Source: Chloroflexota bacterium (GTDB taxonomy: Bacteria > Chloroflexota > Limnocylindria > Limnocylindrales > CSP1-4). From it: a stretch of 7,968 nucleotides of DNA. Where the stretch lies: assembly GCA_029858845.1 (NCBI GenBank), contig JAOUEG010000069.1:1-7968 (forward strand), written 5' to 3'. The notes under the pieces are model-generated. The model saw nothing but the letters and a program-made list of their open reading frames with translations. It did not search any database and was not told the origin of the DNA. Positions 7,113 to 7,968 of this stretch are shown one piece after another; position 1 is the stretch's first letter; every line of letters starts with the position of its first letter. The translations under genes were made by a program, and so were the position numbers.

Positions 7113-7943
7113 TCAGGCAACTCCGCCCGGGCGCCGCTCGAGATACCGTCGCAGGTCGGCGAGTTCTGCACGCAGGGCTGCGACCTCCGCCGCGACCGGA
7201 TCTGCCGGCACCGCCGTCTCGGCCGACGACTCCGCGGCGACGGGCGCCGCGTCCTGGCCCCCGGCCGGTGCCAGGAATATCGACGACAGGTAGCTCGTCA
7301 GGACGCCGAAGATGCCGATGCCGACCGCCATCGTGAGCATCCCGATGAACCGCCCGATCTCGGTCACCGGGTAGCGGTCCCCGTACCCGACGGTGGTGAT
7401 CGTGACGAAGGCCCACCAGAAGGCATCGCCACCAGTCTTGATGTTCGCGTCGGCCGTGGCCGGCTCCACATAGGCGATCGCGATGCTGCCGAGGAGGAGC
7501 ACCAGCATGGAGGCCACCGCGATGATGTAGATCGCCGCCTCCGACCGACGGGCGACGAACTGCTTGGCGATCGCGGCCGGCCCACCCTGCTGGAGGATGC
7601 GGATGACCCGGGTCAATCGGAAGACGCGGAAGATGCGGAGAATGCCGATGGCCGGGATGCTGCCCAGGAGATCGATGATCCCTGTCGGCAGGCTTCGGCC
7701 CGGCCGGTCACCGACCAGGTAGGCCCGTCGATCCGGAGCCCTCACCACGGACCGCCCGAAGTCGGCCAGGAAGAAGAGGCAGAACAGGGTGTCGGTCGAG
7801 GCGAGGATCGTCTGGACCTCGGGCACTCGAACGAGGAGGAGCAGGGCCATCACGATGAGCGACGTGATCGTCATGAAGCCCATGAACAACTCGTACATCG
7901 AGTTGCCGCCCGAACCTGGCCTGTCCGCTGCCGTCTCGCTCAC
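7113..7943 (-). CDS. Voltage-gated-type K+ channel (6TM, TVGYGD)
   Basis: A 276-residue inner-membrane K+ channel subunit, presumably tetrameric. Helices: S1 about 19-40, S2 47-66 (with D61), S3 87-101 (with D91), S4 101-117, S5 137-158, pore helix 172-183, filter 184-189 (TVGYGD) and S6 198-222. S4 has arginines at 103, 106, 109, 112 and 115, every third residue, as in voltage sensors; voltage gating itself is inferred. After S6 comes a Pro/Ala-rich acidic segment (225-248), then a short heptad-like helix (about 252-271; Val255, Leu257, Leu261, Leu264, Leu268) that may help tetramerise the channel. There is no RCK/TrkA or cyclic-nucleotide domain, so this is a minimal Kv channel, shorter than most. 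The GTG start at 7943 follows AAAGGAG at seven bases. The tandem AI-2E permease lies 22 bp downstream. Upstream sequence is outside the window, so the promoter is not visible. Confidence 0.93.
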   Translation of the reverse strand: MSETAADRPGSGGNSMYELFMGFMTITSLIVMALLLLVRVPEVQTILASTDTLFCLFFLADFGRSVVRAPDRRAYLVGDRPGRSLPTGIIDLLGSIPAIGILRIFRVFRLTRVIRILQQGGPAAIAKQFVARRSEAAIYIIAVASMLVLLLGSIAIAYVEPATADANIKTGGDAFWWAFVTITTVGYGDRYPVTEIGRFIGMLTMAVGIGIFGVLTSYLSSIFLAPAGGQDAAPVAAESSAETAVPADPVAAEVAALRAELADLRRYLERRPGGVA

Positions 7944-7950
7944 CTGACGA

Positions 7951-7957
7951 CTCCTTT
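7951..7957 (-). promoter_or_regulatory. Ribosome binding site AAAGGAG for the GTG-started K+ channel
   Basis: On the minus strand AAAGGAG (7957 to 7951) sits seven bases before the GTG at 7943-7941. It is a near-perfect Shine-Dalgarno and supports this non-ATG start over the ATG at residue 16. Confidence 0.75.
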
Positions 7958-7968
7958 CCCCTGGAAAC

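Noticed and set aside
7091..7171. Extended N terminus for the tandem permease (start at 7171)
   Set aside because: It would overlap the 3' end of the channel gene by about 59 bases and adds only a polar stretch not expected in the family.
5975..7336. Long + strand open frame (453 residues) opposite the permease and channel genes
   Set aside because: Its translation is Asp/Arg/His/Gln-rich low complexity with no domain, and it is antisense to clear AI-2E and K+ channel coding. This is a normal side effect of high-GC codon bias.

Overview
The window is GC-rich (G/C dominates third codon positions), densely coded, and carries six genes. No RNA genes, insertion sequences, CRISPR arrays or phage genes were seen. 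Composition and gene content (a UbiB/ABC1 kinase with a membrane domain at its N terminus, AI-2E family permeases, a small Kv-type channel, a Vps62-like protein) fit a high-GC, probably soil or aquatic, Chloroflexota or Actinomycetota bacterium. Chloroflexota is a guess from the general look of the proteins. No marker gene in the window settles it.

Layout. (1) Positions 3-1460, + strand: the 3' part of a gene cut by the left edge. It encodes a Vps62/DUF946-like globular domain, a helical linker and a hydrophobic C-terminal tail. (2) Positions 1551-2159, - strand: a single-pass membrane protein with short N- and C-terminal repeats, convergent with gene 1. (3) Positions 2160-2377: a divergent intergenic region with a clear hairpin just before the next start. 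(4) Positions 2378-2671, + strand: a 97-residue three-helix membrane protein. (5) Positions 2718-4904, + strand: a 728-residue UbiB/ABC1-family atypical kinase. A four-helix domain resembling phage-holin family 4_2 (PF04020) is fused in front of the kinase and two membrane helices follow it. (6) Positions 4946-7090, - strand: a 714-residue permease made of two AI-2E (PF01594) units in tandem. (7) Positions 7113-7943, - strand: a 276-residue six-helix voltage-gated-type K+ channel with an intact TVGYGD filter and a five-arginine S4.

There are probably two transcription units of two genes each: the small membrane protein with the kinase (46-nt gap, + strand), and the K+ channel with the tandem permease (22-nt gap, - strand). 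They converge at 4904/4946. Every product is membrane-associated or predicted to be, so the theme is envelope and ion homeostasis rather than a defence or metabolic island. The two fused proteins are the most notable items. I see no clear evidence of a wholly new multi-gene system.
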